Positions 1-10,536 of a stretch of DNA of 64,000 nt are shown here, piece after piece (the first letter of the stretch is position 1; the number at the start of each line of letters is the position of its first letter). The notes beneath the pieces were generated by a model. It saw only the letters and a program-made list of their open reading frames with translations. It ran no database searches and was not told where the DNA came from. The stretch comes from Isoetes taiwanensis (taxonomy: Eukaryota; Streptophyta; Lycopodiopsida; Isoetales; Isoetaceae). A program made the position numbers and the translations under genes. The DNA is taken from assembly GCA_021234155.1 (NCBI GenBank), contig JAJEKV010000011.1, forward strand, positions 16,880,677 to 16,944,676. Direction: 5' to 3'.

Positions 1-106
1 ATTGCTCTCCATGAAGATATCTGACTCCAATCCATTTTTAGTAGCTGGTATTGGACATATTTTGACCATGCTAGAGCTCCTACATTAGAAAAGGATGTCA
101 GAACAA

Positions 107-195
107 CAAGTTATGAGTTTTGTTTGACTTCAGACCATCTTGCTGCTTCGGACAAGTTATGAGCTTTGTTTGACTTCAGGCCATCTTGCTGCATA
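107..195. repeat. Tandem duplication, about 40-bp unit
   Basis: Two adjacent copies of a unit containing GTTATGAG.TTTGTTTGACTTCAG.CCATCTTGCTGC, differing at a few bases. No coding potential is visible here, and nothing else is recognised in the first 600 bases. Confidence 0.8.
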
Positions 196-619
196 TGTCC
201 GAAGCATATATGTTGTGCATCTGTGTTGCCCTTGAAGGCGGCATCTCAACCAAAGAATCAAGCAAGGAGGGTAAGGCAGATAATTCTAAGTAGAAACGAA
301 TTGAGTTAAGAAGCAACCAAAGAAGAACGTACATCTTCTAATGCAGGGAAGAGGCTATTTATGAATTTCATGCTATTTAGAAGTCATGGATTCAACATGA
401 AGATGGATGAAAACGTTCTTAGGGAGAGAAAAGCTGCATGCTTATGCAACTTTTTTGGACATCAACAGTCAAATCCTGTGCAAGGAGAGCAATACATTCT
501 TGTCCCTGAGAGAAGGTGCTATTCAATCTATGCACAAGGCTACTAGTATCAGGACAGGAATATATCCTTCGCCCAAATCAATGTCAGTGATTATTCTTTG
601 TAGCCCTTATGGATATCCA

Positions 620-3080
620 TATGAATGTTAAAGCAAAAGGCTCATGAAATCTTCTTAAGACAAGAACAAGTATGTCTTCTTCTATCCCACGTGCCAAAAC
701 CTATTCAGAATGCCTTCAAGGTGCCAAAAAATGTTAGGCCTTATACCTTCCAAAAGCATTCCTTCAAAACAGTCTTAACGCAATATGATTCTCAACAATT
801 TGTGTACATTCTGGAATTAACATTATTCAGGATACTAGATGACAGATTGACAGCAGCATCAAAGACTTCACATGACTCTTGTAGACTACCACACTTGGCT
901 TACATATCAACGAGTATATTGCCGATAGAGCAGGGCGAAGCCCCAATTGTAGAATCGGGCTATGTATAAGCCTGCCATGCTTTATTGTTTCTAGATTACC
1001 ACATGCTTTGAAGATGCATAAAAATATAAGTTTAGATTTTTCTCTTGCATGCCTGATAGCAATATAAAGCAAAATAATTTACACTATGTTGTGCATACAT
1101 TGCAATCATTGCTCTCAAGCAGACAACATATCATTCTGCAAAACTTTTAGAAGGCTTTCTGTGACTCTTCCGAGCTTCCACATTTAGCATATATATCCAG
1201 AAGGGCACTGCCAGAATTCCATACAATTGAGACGATAACTTACAATTTGGATACCTCCACAAAATTGCTAGGATGCTTGAGACCTGTGAACTTTAACCGG
1301 CTTTTTACGCATTGTCTTAAGCGCCTGCATACGATGCGATCGAAGACAACATCTTCATTATTGCAGTTAGAAAACTTTGCAACAGTTCCATAATACAACG
1401 AGGCAGTTAGGAAACTTTACAAAGACTGCTTGTGAATCCCCTAAGCTACTACATTTAACATACATATTAACAAGAGCACATCCTACAACCAGGTCTGAAA
1501 GCAGCCGATGCCATGAAATTCATCCGTGGATAAGCTTAGCCTATGCTAAGGATCTTATTTCGCTACAAGCATTCAAAGCACTCATAAAATGTCACCTCAT
1601 TTGGTTTTATGCAATCATTTTCCATCGTCTCTACACAATTTAGAATAAGGAAAAATGCCACTTTGAATATTGTTTCATTACCTTGACCATGCATGCACCT
1701 TACATTCTATATCATCACCATCTCATGGCATGCCTTGAAAATAGCAAGAAGATAAACATACTTGTCAATTTGACACCCGATAGTTCCATCTTGTGCAGAA
1801 ATTCCATGGCAATCTCACATTGATCGACTAGCATTGCGTAAATAAAAGAGCTTCATGAATAAATTGTCGATGCACAACATTATTAAATGCTTCATTCGCC
1901 TTCAAAAGGTTGTGAATAGCCAAACAAGATGTTTGGCCAAATTGCAATAAATTTCCCTCCGAACCGAGAAGGGATTGTATTCGGCTGCCGGACTCAATTT
2001 CTCCTTCCGCATACTTTGAAGAAGATGGTAAGCATTACCTTTTTAGATTTCGAACTATCACTCAAACAACCTCACCCACGCAATTCAGTGACAAAATTAT
2101 AGCACCGGCTAAGGAAACATCCGTGGCTTCTTACGTAAAAATGAAAAGTCTTTTCTCAAATAATACGTAAATATTGGCGCCATGGTCCGTCCAAGAGGGT
2201 AAATGCAAATGACGCTACTCCTTAAGGCGATAAAATATACAGCTTATGCTATGCTAACTTTGCAACTAAGCTCCAGAAATGGAGATAGCTCACATTAACA
2301 AGCAATATTCGATGCTCCTTACCCTTAAAATTTGAAGAGAATTACTATGCAAGAATCCATTCCAGCACAAGAATATAAGAAATGCTTTCAAATAAAGTAC
2401 CATAAGCATCTTCACTTACTGTATTGCATTGAGTACTCTCCTTGAATGTGATCTTCTTTTTCTTCTTCATTATCTACTTAGCTCCATCTTCTCTTAATAG
2501 AAAGCAAGCCAAACTGCTCATGCAGACTGCACTTAACATCACATAATATTCCAGGTTGTGCTGGAATGAGAAGTAGATCGAGGCTGGAACAAAGCACCTT
2601 CTCATATCGTCTCTTATTAATTGGGCATGCACATGCGTGCTCAACTTTATATTGCACTATATGTCACCATATTTGCCTTCAAGCCATATTGTTCAATTTG
2701 TCTAAATAGCTTGATGGATACTGTTGCATCCCCAAATATTGCATACCCTGCAATCAAAATATTTTAGGAAATTATATCTTGTACCCATTCTAGATGATAT
2801 CTTGTACCTTGCATCGTATCAAATACCTTTTGAGCATATTTTATATCGTCGCATTTTGGCATACATGTCAATAAGAGTATTCTTATGAAATCATTCAAGT
2901 CCCCTTGAAATATGCGTCCTTGATGAGCGTATCCTATCTTCCATGTATAGATGTTTCTGTTGGGAATAATACATGATAAGCATCCTGCATGTTGCCACAC
3001 TCATACTGAACAAGAAGATGGATACATCAAATTTGGTTTTCAAAACGCTGGCATGAAGCACCTTTTCTTTCACCACTGTA
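620..3080 (-). pseudogene. Decayed PLS-type PPR gene
   Basis: Several separate pieces on the minus strand keep the signature of pentatricopeptide-repeat proteins, which are organelle RNA-binding proteins. Near 2820-2880 a frameshifted LIDMYAK / CDDIKYAQKVFD is readable. Near 2640-2740 there is AIFGDATVSIKLFRQIEQYG, followed by LKANMVTYSA. Near 2950-3000 there is GNMQDAYHVLF..RNIYTW. Near 1425-1490 there is CALVNMYVKCSSLGDSQA, near 1160-1205 ALLDIYAKCGSS, and near 865-925 NILVDM*AKCGSLQE with an in-frame stop where Tyr is expected. The YAKCG signature is typical of L and S motifs in PLS-class plant PPR proteins. Stops and frameshifts lie between all pieces, so no working protein is possible. 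The outer limits are approximate, and stretches between the pieces are too eroded to read. Confidence 0.75.
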
Positions 3081-3799
3081 TTTTTTGTGATGCATGCCTT
3101 TAAGAGACAAATATGAGTATTAGAAAATATTCTTGGCTCCCAGTTGACAATTTTCTCGAGAAGGCCATGAGGCTACATTCTCAAGAGGCCCATGAGACTA
3201 CATACGTACAACTCAAAATTTTAAAACTTAAATGCAAGCATGGCATGAACTCCAAAAATGTCAAATGGCTTCTCCAAAAATGTTGCGTCTTCCAACAAAT
3301 ATACCTCTGAAGAACAAGAATAACGTATTACATGTGATTGTGAACCATGAAGAAAAGCCATACATGTACAGATATTATACTAGATAAATTATTTTAGTCG
3401 TAACCTTATATAAGAGCATCTTGTTGTGTTCATATCGTTCATTCTCGTGAGGAAAATCATCTTCCATTTTAACTTCATAGGCTTCCAATATTAAACACTT
3501 CAAGAAGATTAAGATGTACAATTATCACCTACCAGCTTTAGTTATTCTGATATTTAAGAATCGTATTAGGATGTTGTCAAATACAACATGCGGAGAAAAG
3601 ACCAACGGCACAATATGGCTTTTGGAAATTATAAGCCACTTTATTGCTACAAAAAAAGAGAGAATGAAAAATCTTTCAGATAGTATACCGAAGTACATTG
3701 ATAAATCATGGACTTTAGAGGGAGGAAACCTTCTCATTGATGAATAGATATTAAAATCAAACACCATAAATTGGTCTCAACAGGCCTGAAGGCTTTGCT

Positions 3800-4600
3800 C
3801 TAGTTGCTGCATTCCTCCTGCAGAAACCTGCAAAAAGAAGACAGTCAGTGATCACCAAAAGAAAAAAAGAATAAGGGCCTGAGCTTGAAATAAGGCTATC
3901 CAATTACCAGAAGGAGAAGACGTGGGCGCAATCTTTCCATCAAACTTGCAGCTACTCCTGTCATGGCCACCTGGATAAGCGTTGAGATGTCAGGAAAAGA
4001 ACACATTGAAAATCAAGCATAAAAAATAGGTTTTTGCATGCATAATCCAACGAATGCTATATTCCCTGATTGAAACCCTGTTTACCATTGTAACGTTAAC
4101 TTACCAAAGGACTCGTTAAGGCGAGAATGCTGACAAATGTGTCCATATCAGATGCTGCATCAAGATGATTCTGCCAGAAAAATCCAGTTGTGTAATATAA
4201 GAGGAATGTCCCCATAAATGTCACAAGCATTTGACAAATGTAATTATAACATACCTGAAAATAAAATGATATAAACCAACACAAAAGCAACTGACAGCCA
4301 TTCCTCCTGCAGAGACCTGCAAAAAAGAAGACAGTCAGTGATCACCATAAGAAAAAAGAATAAGGGCCTGCACTTGAAATAAGGCTATCCAATTACCAGA
4401 AGGAGAAGACGTCGGCCCAATCTTTCCATCAAACTTGCAGCTACTCCTGTCATGGCCACCTGGATAAGCATTGAGATGTCAGGAAAAGAACACATTGAAA
4501 ATCAAGCATAAAAAATAGGTCTTCACCTGAAGCATGCCTAATCCAACGGATGCTATATTCCCTGATTGAAGCCCTGTTTACCATTGTAACGTTAGCATAT
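3800..4600 (-). pseudogene. Duplicated exon unit of an unrecognised membrane protein
   Basis: About 280 bp at 3809-4090 is repeated at 4300-4590 with few changes. On the minus strand each copy carries a short exon-like stretch preceded by an AG acceptor and followed by GTAATT; it reads VAMTGVAASLMERLRPR and then leucines. Between the copies (about 4106-4175) is a second exon-like piece, HLDAASDMDTFVSILALTSP, followed by a GTAAGT donor; it would splice in frame to the VAMTG exon. This looks like internal exon duplication in a gene fragment. I do not recognise the family. A 21-bp tandem repeat (GCAGCCTTGAATATGGATC) lies just beyond at 4650-4690. Confidence 0.5.
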
Positions 4601-4699
4601 TTTACAAAGGAGCCAGGAGAACATCAGCAATACTAGTAAGCCTCTTACCAGCAGCCTTGAATATGGATCCGGCAGCCTTGAATATGGATCGCCTACGCA

Positions 4700-5990
4700 G
4701 GATGCAGCCGCCAAAAGAAGGAAGCCGACAGATGAGTGGGAAGGAAATTACTGGATTTTTAGATTGCTTGGGATAGCTGAAGGAAACTGGAAGTCAGAAA
4801 CCATCGGACATGACTTATCTTCCATTGCCATTATTATTTGAATAGATATTTTCAACTTACATTCATATTCCTGGACCAGAGGACCATCATCTGCATGCAA
4901 ATTCCAAACAGCAGAGTTTTCAGAAATTTCTTCTCTAGTGCATCGTACACTCCTTGCAACATAATGTAAATGTTATAATTCTTCCACCAAACCTAGGTTC
5001 TTACCTAACTTGTTCCAACTGCAAAAGTTTGAACAGATCATTGGAACAGTTGAATCGCCATAATAGCTCGAGCACCCTGCAATTTTTATAGATTGGTGAA
5101 ACAAGCAGAGAAACAAAATATTATGAAGTTTAGATTAACCTTGATATACTGGCTCTAGCTTCCTCTAGCTCCAGATGCAATCCCCTGCACGATAAACAGA
5201 GGTCTCAGGGAAAATATAATGGAAAAGGGATGACAAATATAAAAGGGGGAAGAACATCTCTGCCATAGACATCGTAGTTTTCTTACAGACCTGTTTTTTG
5301 AAGTAAACATGAAAAGAAGATTCCGGCAGCTACAACATTCTCAAAGCGAAAGGATTTGTCTGCCATAGCTGGAGCACCGCTCTCCATACCCGAACTTATG
5401 TTGCTCAAAAGGATTTTGTCCTCTAGTTATAACTAGTGCATGTACCTCAAGGCAGTGCCAAGCAGAGCTCAAGAGCTATGCCACCGCCATAGCAAGAAAG
5501 AGAAACACGGCTGTCGCCATCCGGATCTGCCATAGCCGGCACGGCAGAGAATTTTTAGAGTTTTCTAATTTCCCTGGCCGTACGATTCGAAATTAGAGAA
5601 TCGGACGGCTCAAATTGATTTTGGGTGACGTGGCACGACACCTGGCATAGCTAGAATTGCAGCCTTTTGTGCAGGGGGGGTTAGGCAACCCTGCTAAAAA
5701 GAAGATTAATATAAGTTAAGTTGAAATAATGTTGACCCTTTTAGGTAGTGAAAAAATGTATGTTTTGTGAGCCTTTTGTTGACGGCTTCCACTTGAAGCA
5801 AAGGAATAGAATAGAATAGAACAGTCTGTTGATTATGCAGATTTTTGTGCATAGGTTACAAGTATGTCCAATGCATATAAACATGACAATTTGAATCCCT
5901 AATCTCGTTTTTCACTTTTAAAGATTTCTATCAGCGAGAAAGATATTTATTTTGTGTATTTTGCAATATACCACACCCCACCACACTGTT
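4700..5990. other. Intergenic stretch without recognised genes
   Basis: No coding sequence that I can support. Two copies of the short string CCGCCATAGC or GCCATAGC occur near 5490-5540 in a locally GC-rich patch; the same string recurs near 15260-15300, 31683 and 58190 without a clear element boundary. Confidence 0.4.
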
Positions 5991-6164
5991 GCATAGAAAA
6001 TGCATATTTTTTGTGAATGGGAGATCATAGTTTGGTTATCATATTACTACTTTATTTTAAAACAAACAATAAACCCAACAATAAAAAAAAAAAACAATAA
6101 GATAAACAACAATAAAAATGATGAGGCTTATCGAAAAACGAAAAGGATCTATTCGCCGAAAGAT

Positions 6165-6620
6165 TGTAGCTATTGCTGTCCTTGGAGATGCATTGCTAAG
6201 GCCTATCATTGCTCTTCGCTTGCTCCTGCCAAGCAACAATTCGTATTTGAGATTTATTTGTATGTGTTGTCTTAAGTGGTCCTACTCAGTTGGGTCATGA
6301 TTGTCCTCTGAAATTTTATTCCCGCATGTGCATTTGTATCTGTCTTTTGGCATGCATTTTTAATAAAGTTTGTCGCCTTTCAAAAAATAAAAATAAAAAT
6401 TTGCGCATTCATTTTATTGTCCAACATTCTTAGTCCTAACCATTGCAAAAGGATAGTCCTTGATAATGTATGCGCATGGGACATGAATGGGGATGTACCC
6501 CTTGAATGTTGGGAACTAAGGAATGATCTTCATGTTAAAGCCATTGAATGATTAATGCAACTCCAACCAACTAAAAAGGATGGACGGTTATGAGTATTTA
6601 AATGCAATCCAACATATCAT
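6165..6620 (+). repeat. LINE 3' end plus flank, copy 1 of a 455-bp duplication
   Basis: The segment is about 90 percent or more identical to 8427-8886. It contains the 3' end of an L1-type LINE (AATAAAGTTTGTCGCC followed by an A-rich tail near 6370-6405). It then continues for about 200 bp past the tail with the same flanking DNA. Because the flank is shared, the pair arose by DNA duplication of a LINE already in place, not by two LINE insertions. Confidence 0.8.
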
Positions 6621-6980
6621 AATCAAGTTTAAGTCCAAATACCATATATACAAATCTATATATTGAATTCTATGTCCATGAATCTTAAAAGAACACCTTG
6701 CTTATTGTCTATTTTAATCAACAATGAAACAACCACATTTCCAAATTGTTACTAAGCTCGGCAACACTGGGCACCATAACTAGCCATATCTAAGCAATAC
6801 AAGACAACCGTCCATTTAGGTTAACAATGTTCTTTCTGCTTTTATTAAATCAAAAGTTATTATTTGAATATCAATTTTCCAACATGGGTTTAAAGCTTCT
6901 TATCAAGCGTTACACTGTATCAATTAAGATGATAACTAAATACCTATTGCACCAGCGCCTAACATTTCCAAACCTAATTG

Positions 6981-7720
6981 TCAAAGATTGGAAGTTGAGG
7001 TAGACTCAGGCACTAGTGGTTCTCGAGCGCTCTTATCAAACTTTACCCATCGCTTTTTTTCTGCATCAAACAAATTGCACTCCTTCACTATTGTTGCCAT
7101 TAGAGGGATGCCAAACACTAGTTTATTTAAATGTCTGTCCCAATTTTGCTGGAGGGAGGAATATGCTGCTCTAAGGTTGTAACTTGGAATCTTGGTGGAG
7201 ACATGATGAGGGATGTGAACACTTATATCATGATACAAGATATCAACCAAAGGGGGGTAATCGCAATGAATCGTCCCATTCAATTGCGCCTCAACTGCGT
7301 ACCGTTCCCGACTTTGCTTGAAGGGAATATGAGGAGTAGTGTGATGAACTAGGGTGAATGTGCTCATCCAAAAGTCGAAACCTAACCGAGGAAGAAGCCA
7401 CCATTTAAGGAAACCCAAAGGCCCTTTGGTGACTAATAAAGGCACCAAAACAAAAAGTCCACAGGCAGCTACAACAGCCAAGCTCACCATCACTTTGGAC
7501 GTCTCTTGAAGGCGGTATTTGCTGAGATCAAAATGCCAAAACCACTGGTGACCGACCGAAGCGATCCATCAGAGTGGGCCCATGGCGAGGTACATGACTG
7601 CCTTGCCGAGGGGCCCAGATCTGTCATACATATGGGGTATGAAGCTGCCATGGAGTGTCCATGATGAGCTTGTTGGGTTGAGCATGATGAGCATTGTGCT
7701 CGATTCTCCAGAGCATAATA
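6981..7720 (-). pseudogene. FAD6: FAD6-like chloroplast omega-6 fatty acid desaturase pseudogene
   Basis: The minus strand encodes the C-terminal half of a membrane acyl-lipid desaturase of the plastid FAD6 / cyanobacterial DesA type, which places the second double bond in oleoyl lipids. Visible are a histidine-box-like HNAHHAQPNKLIMDTPWQ near 7640-7695, the HWFWHFD-like region, FTLVHHTTPHIPF, and the third histidine box HDISVHIPHH followed by KIPSYNLRAA. The family has HxxHH-type boxes that bind two irons. Two in-frame stops (near 7569-7571 and 7624-7626) and a frameshift between them break the frame, and the N-terminal half is not found upstream. A 170-codon open stretch remains at 6981-7493. 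No introns are evident, so this may be a processed or truncated copy. Confidence 0.8.
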
Positions 7721-7949
7721 GCTAATAGAGTCTTAGGATATAGTACGGACCGTATATCAAATCAATCCTGTTGTCTGTCATCAGTTTGGTGCTCATTGTT
7801 GGTTGATACATGTGAAAAATAATCTTCCACTTTGTGCCTCAGTTCATCTCAACTGCATTAGAGGTTAACAGAAATCTTGGCAGTCACGGTATGGTATAAT
7901 TCTGGCCAGTTAGTGACCGGGGAGGACTAAATGAAATTCTTCTTGTCTC

Positions 7950-8670
7950 AATGGGCATACCTATTTGGCTCATCAATAGTGATATCCGCCCACCATCTAC
8001 TAAGTGGTGTCCCTTCAGCTCCTGCCTCCTAGTTGGATACATATGTGGACTTGTGCTTGGGATAAACTACTTCGTCTTGAGGTGGTTGTCCTTTGGTGGA
8101 AACATCTTTATAGATGCCCTCGTGTTAATGTGTTTGTCCACGGAATCGATCCTCGAGTGTTAGTATTATTCCCACTATGCAAGCAAAAGATTGAGACTAT
8201 TGAGCACCGTCTCTTTTTGTGTGATCACCTCCAGCCTGTTTAGTCTTGCCTGCTTTCTCTTTTTTATGTGACATTGACAAGTCAACAAGTGCTTTTTTAT
8301 GTGACATTGGCAAGTCAACAAGATACTTGGAATAAGTTGTGAAGCCAAGCCTTTTGCTTAGTATCAGAATGATTGTTGAGGTCTATCTGGAAGCGCAGAA
8401 GATTATGTGCTTTTAAAGGCTTGGATATTCCTACTATTGTTGTCCTTGGAAATGCATTGCTAAGGCCTATCATTGCTCTTCGCTTGCTCCTGCCAAGCAA
8501 CAGTTGGTATTTGAGATTTATTTGTATGTGTTGTCTTAAGTGGTCCTACTCAGTTGGGCCATAATTGTCCTCTGAAATTTTATTCCCGCTTGTGCATTTG
8601 TATCTGTCTTTTGGCATGCATTTTTAATAAAGTTTGTCGCCTTTCAAAAAATAAATATAAAAATTTGCGC
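7950..8670 (+). mobile_element. 5'-truncated L1-type LINE, 3' portion
   Basis: A frame near 8004-8243 encodes a zf-RVT-like region (VVLWWK.....RVNVF...IDPR....FPLC......EH.LF.CD) that parallels the same region in the larger LINE near 27000-27190. Downstream come the shared LINE 3' end and its A-rich tail (about 8625-8665). It is a truncated, inactive copy. The part from 8427 onward is the second copy of the 6165-6620 duplication. Confidence 0.7.
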
Positions 8671-8889
8671 ATTAATTTTCTTGCCCAACATCCTTAGTCC
8701 CAACCATTGCAAAAGGATAGTCTTTGATAATGTATGCGCATGGGACATGAATGGGGATGTAGCCCTTGTATGTTGGGAACTGAGGAATAATCTTCATGTT
8801 AAAGTCATTGAATGATTAATGCAACTCCAACTACCAACTAAAAGGATGGATGCTTGTGAGTATTTGTATGCAATCCAACATAACGTAAA

Positions 8890-9310
8890 CCTCTTCTCTC
8901 TCAGCAGTACCTTATTCTCTATTCTTTGAAACTATGCAGGGAAGGGGCTTCTCCCTACTTGGATTGACCAATTTGGCGTTTCTTTCATGTTGTGGCATGC
9001 TCTTTCTCGGCCTTGCCTCTTCTTTGGCCAAAATCCTTTGACATTTCGCCCTCGATCCCATTTTTGATAAGGAAGTTCTCTTCTATTCGGGAGGTTTTTG
9101 TTGTTTTCATGCGAGCCCCATTCTCGAATCCCATCGATCCGAGCCATCGGATCGAGATTCTTGAGAGGGCGAGCATGCATGTCTCACATGCATGCATTGC
9201 ATGCTTTCTCTGGTTGGGAGATCGCTATATTAGGCGAGGTTCTTCATCAACATCTCATCGGTGCTTCCTCTTCTCTCTCAGCAGTACCTTATTCTCTATT
9301 CTTTGAAACC
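8890..9310. repeat. 42-bp direct repeats 378 bp apart
   Basis: The string CTCTTCTCTCTCAGCAGTAC continues identically for about 42 bases at 8891-8932 and 9269-9310. The 336 bases between are open on both strands but match nothing I recognise. It may be a small insertion with a long target repeat, or a local duplication. Confidence 0.6.
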
Positions 9311-9349
9311 CACCCACCCCCCCTCCCCACCTTAATAGTTTAATGTATT

Positions 9350-9945
9350 TGTCGTCTGGCACGCGTGACCAGCCCCTCTATTTGAAGAGGTTTTTCTTTT
9401 GTTGTCGCGTGGCACGCGTGATCAGCCCCTCCACTTTGGGAGGTTTGTTTTTTCACATTTGTTCTAGTGTTGGTGTAGTTCATTGTGGAGAAAGGAGCCT
9501 ACATTCTACTTGAATTAAGAGGAAAGTGGTGACTCGCATAGTGTCAAAGAGCATTTATGAATCACATTACTCTTCCATTTGAGAATACACCTATGTGGAA
9601 GAAAACCAAATTGCATAGATGAGATTGAACATGCTAATATCATCGATTGGGGCCACCGGATTGTGATTCTCGGGGATGACAAGTAGTATATATAATGATA
9701 TCTCATTCTTCTTCTTTTTCGGCGTTCTTTCTCACAGTAGTAAGCTTCATTATCTCCGTGTTTCCCACCCCTATTGTTTCTAGTATTTCTATTTATACAA
9801 TGTTTTGAGTAACTCGCATAACCAACCCCTCCTTGTTAAAGAGATTTTTTGTGCACATGGATTGCGTGACCAGCCCCTCTGGAGGCTCTTCTTGTGATGT
9901 TATGTTGCATGGCACACGTGACCGGCCCTGCTTGTTCTTTTTGAG
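9350..9945 (+). repeat. Five dispersed copies of a GCGTGACCAGCCCCTC motif
   Basis: Imperfect copies lie near 9358-9390 (GGCACGCGTGACCAGCCCCTC), 9412-9445, 9808-9840, 9860-9890 and 9905-9935. Several are followed within 10-15 bases by GAGG or GGAGG, so each can fold as a small hairpin (CCCCTC...GAGG). Spacing is irregular. No protein explains them. Confidence 0.6.
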
Positions 9946-9949
9946 TGGA

Positions 9950-10510
9950 TCGCCGAGTCGGCAATGATGGCTTTTTCTTTATGTATGTTTTTTGTTATTA
10001 ATGATTTATAGGTGTTGCCGACTCGTTGAATTTTTTGTCTCAGGGTTTTTTTCGGCGCATCCATTCCCACAATCCATAGCTGGCCTGTGTATTCAGGATG
10101 GATCAATGGTGGAGTTTTTTGCATTTTTTTTTTCATTTCTGTGGCACCAACCATTGGTCTGTTTTGCACCATTGGAACTTCCGTGGGGTTCACGTAAAAA
10201 AAATTAGGGGCCTTTGATCTGTGAATATTTCCCAGATCAATGGTCCATAAAACAAGATGAAAGCATCCAATTATTTCTTATTTGCTTATTTCTCAGTTGC
10301 CATGAGCCGTAGTTTAAACTTTAAACACGACATTGGCTACATGAAGAAAATGCCAACCAGTTTGTTGTTGACAGTTTCCTCTTCCTAATCGCATAAAAGT
10401 CAATATATAGAATGCAAAGCTGCTTGTTGATGCCCCCTGGTGTGCAACAAAACCCCCCAAAAAAGCTTACCCCATCAATCCGAAGCAAAGGACAAAGGTT
10501 TCGGTCCTTG
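9950..10510. other. Gap with no recognised feature
   Basis: This is the 3' flank of the PPR gene on the minus strand. No gene, RNA or repeat stands out. Confidence 0.4.
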
Positions 10511-10536
10511 ATATGGTTAAAACAAAACGTCTCAAG

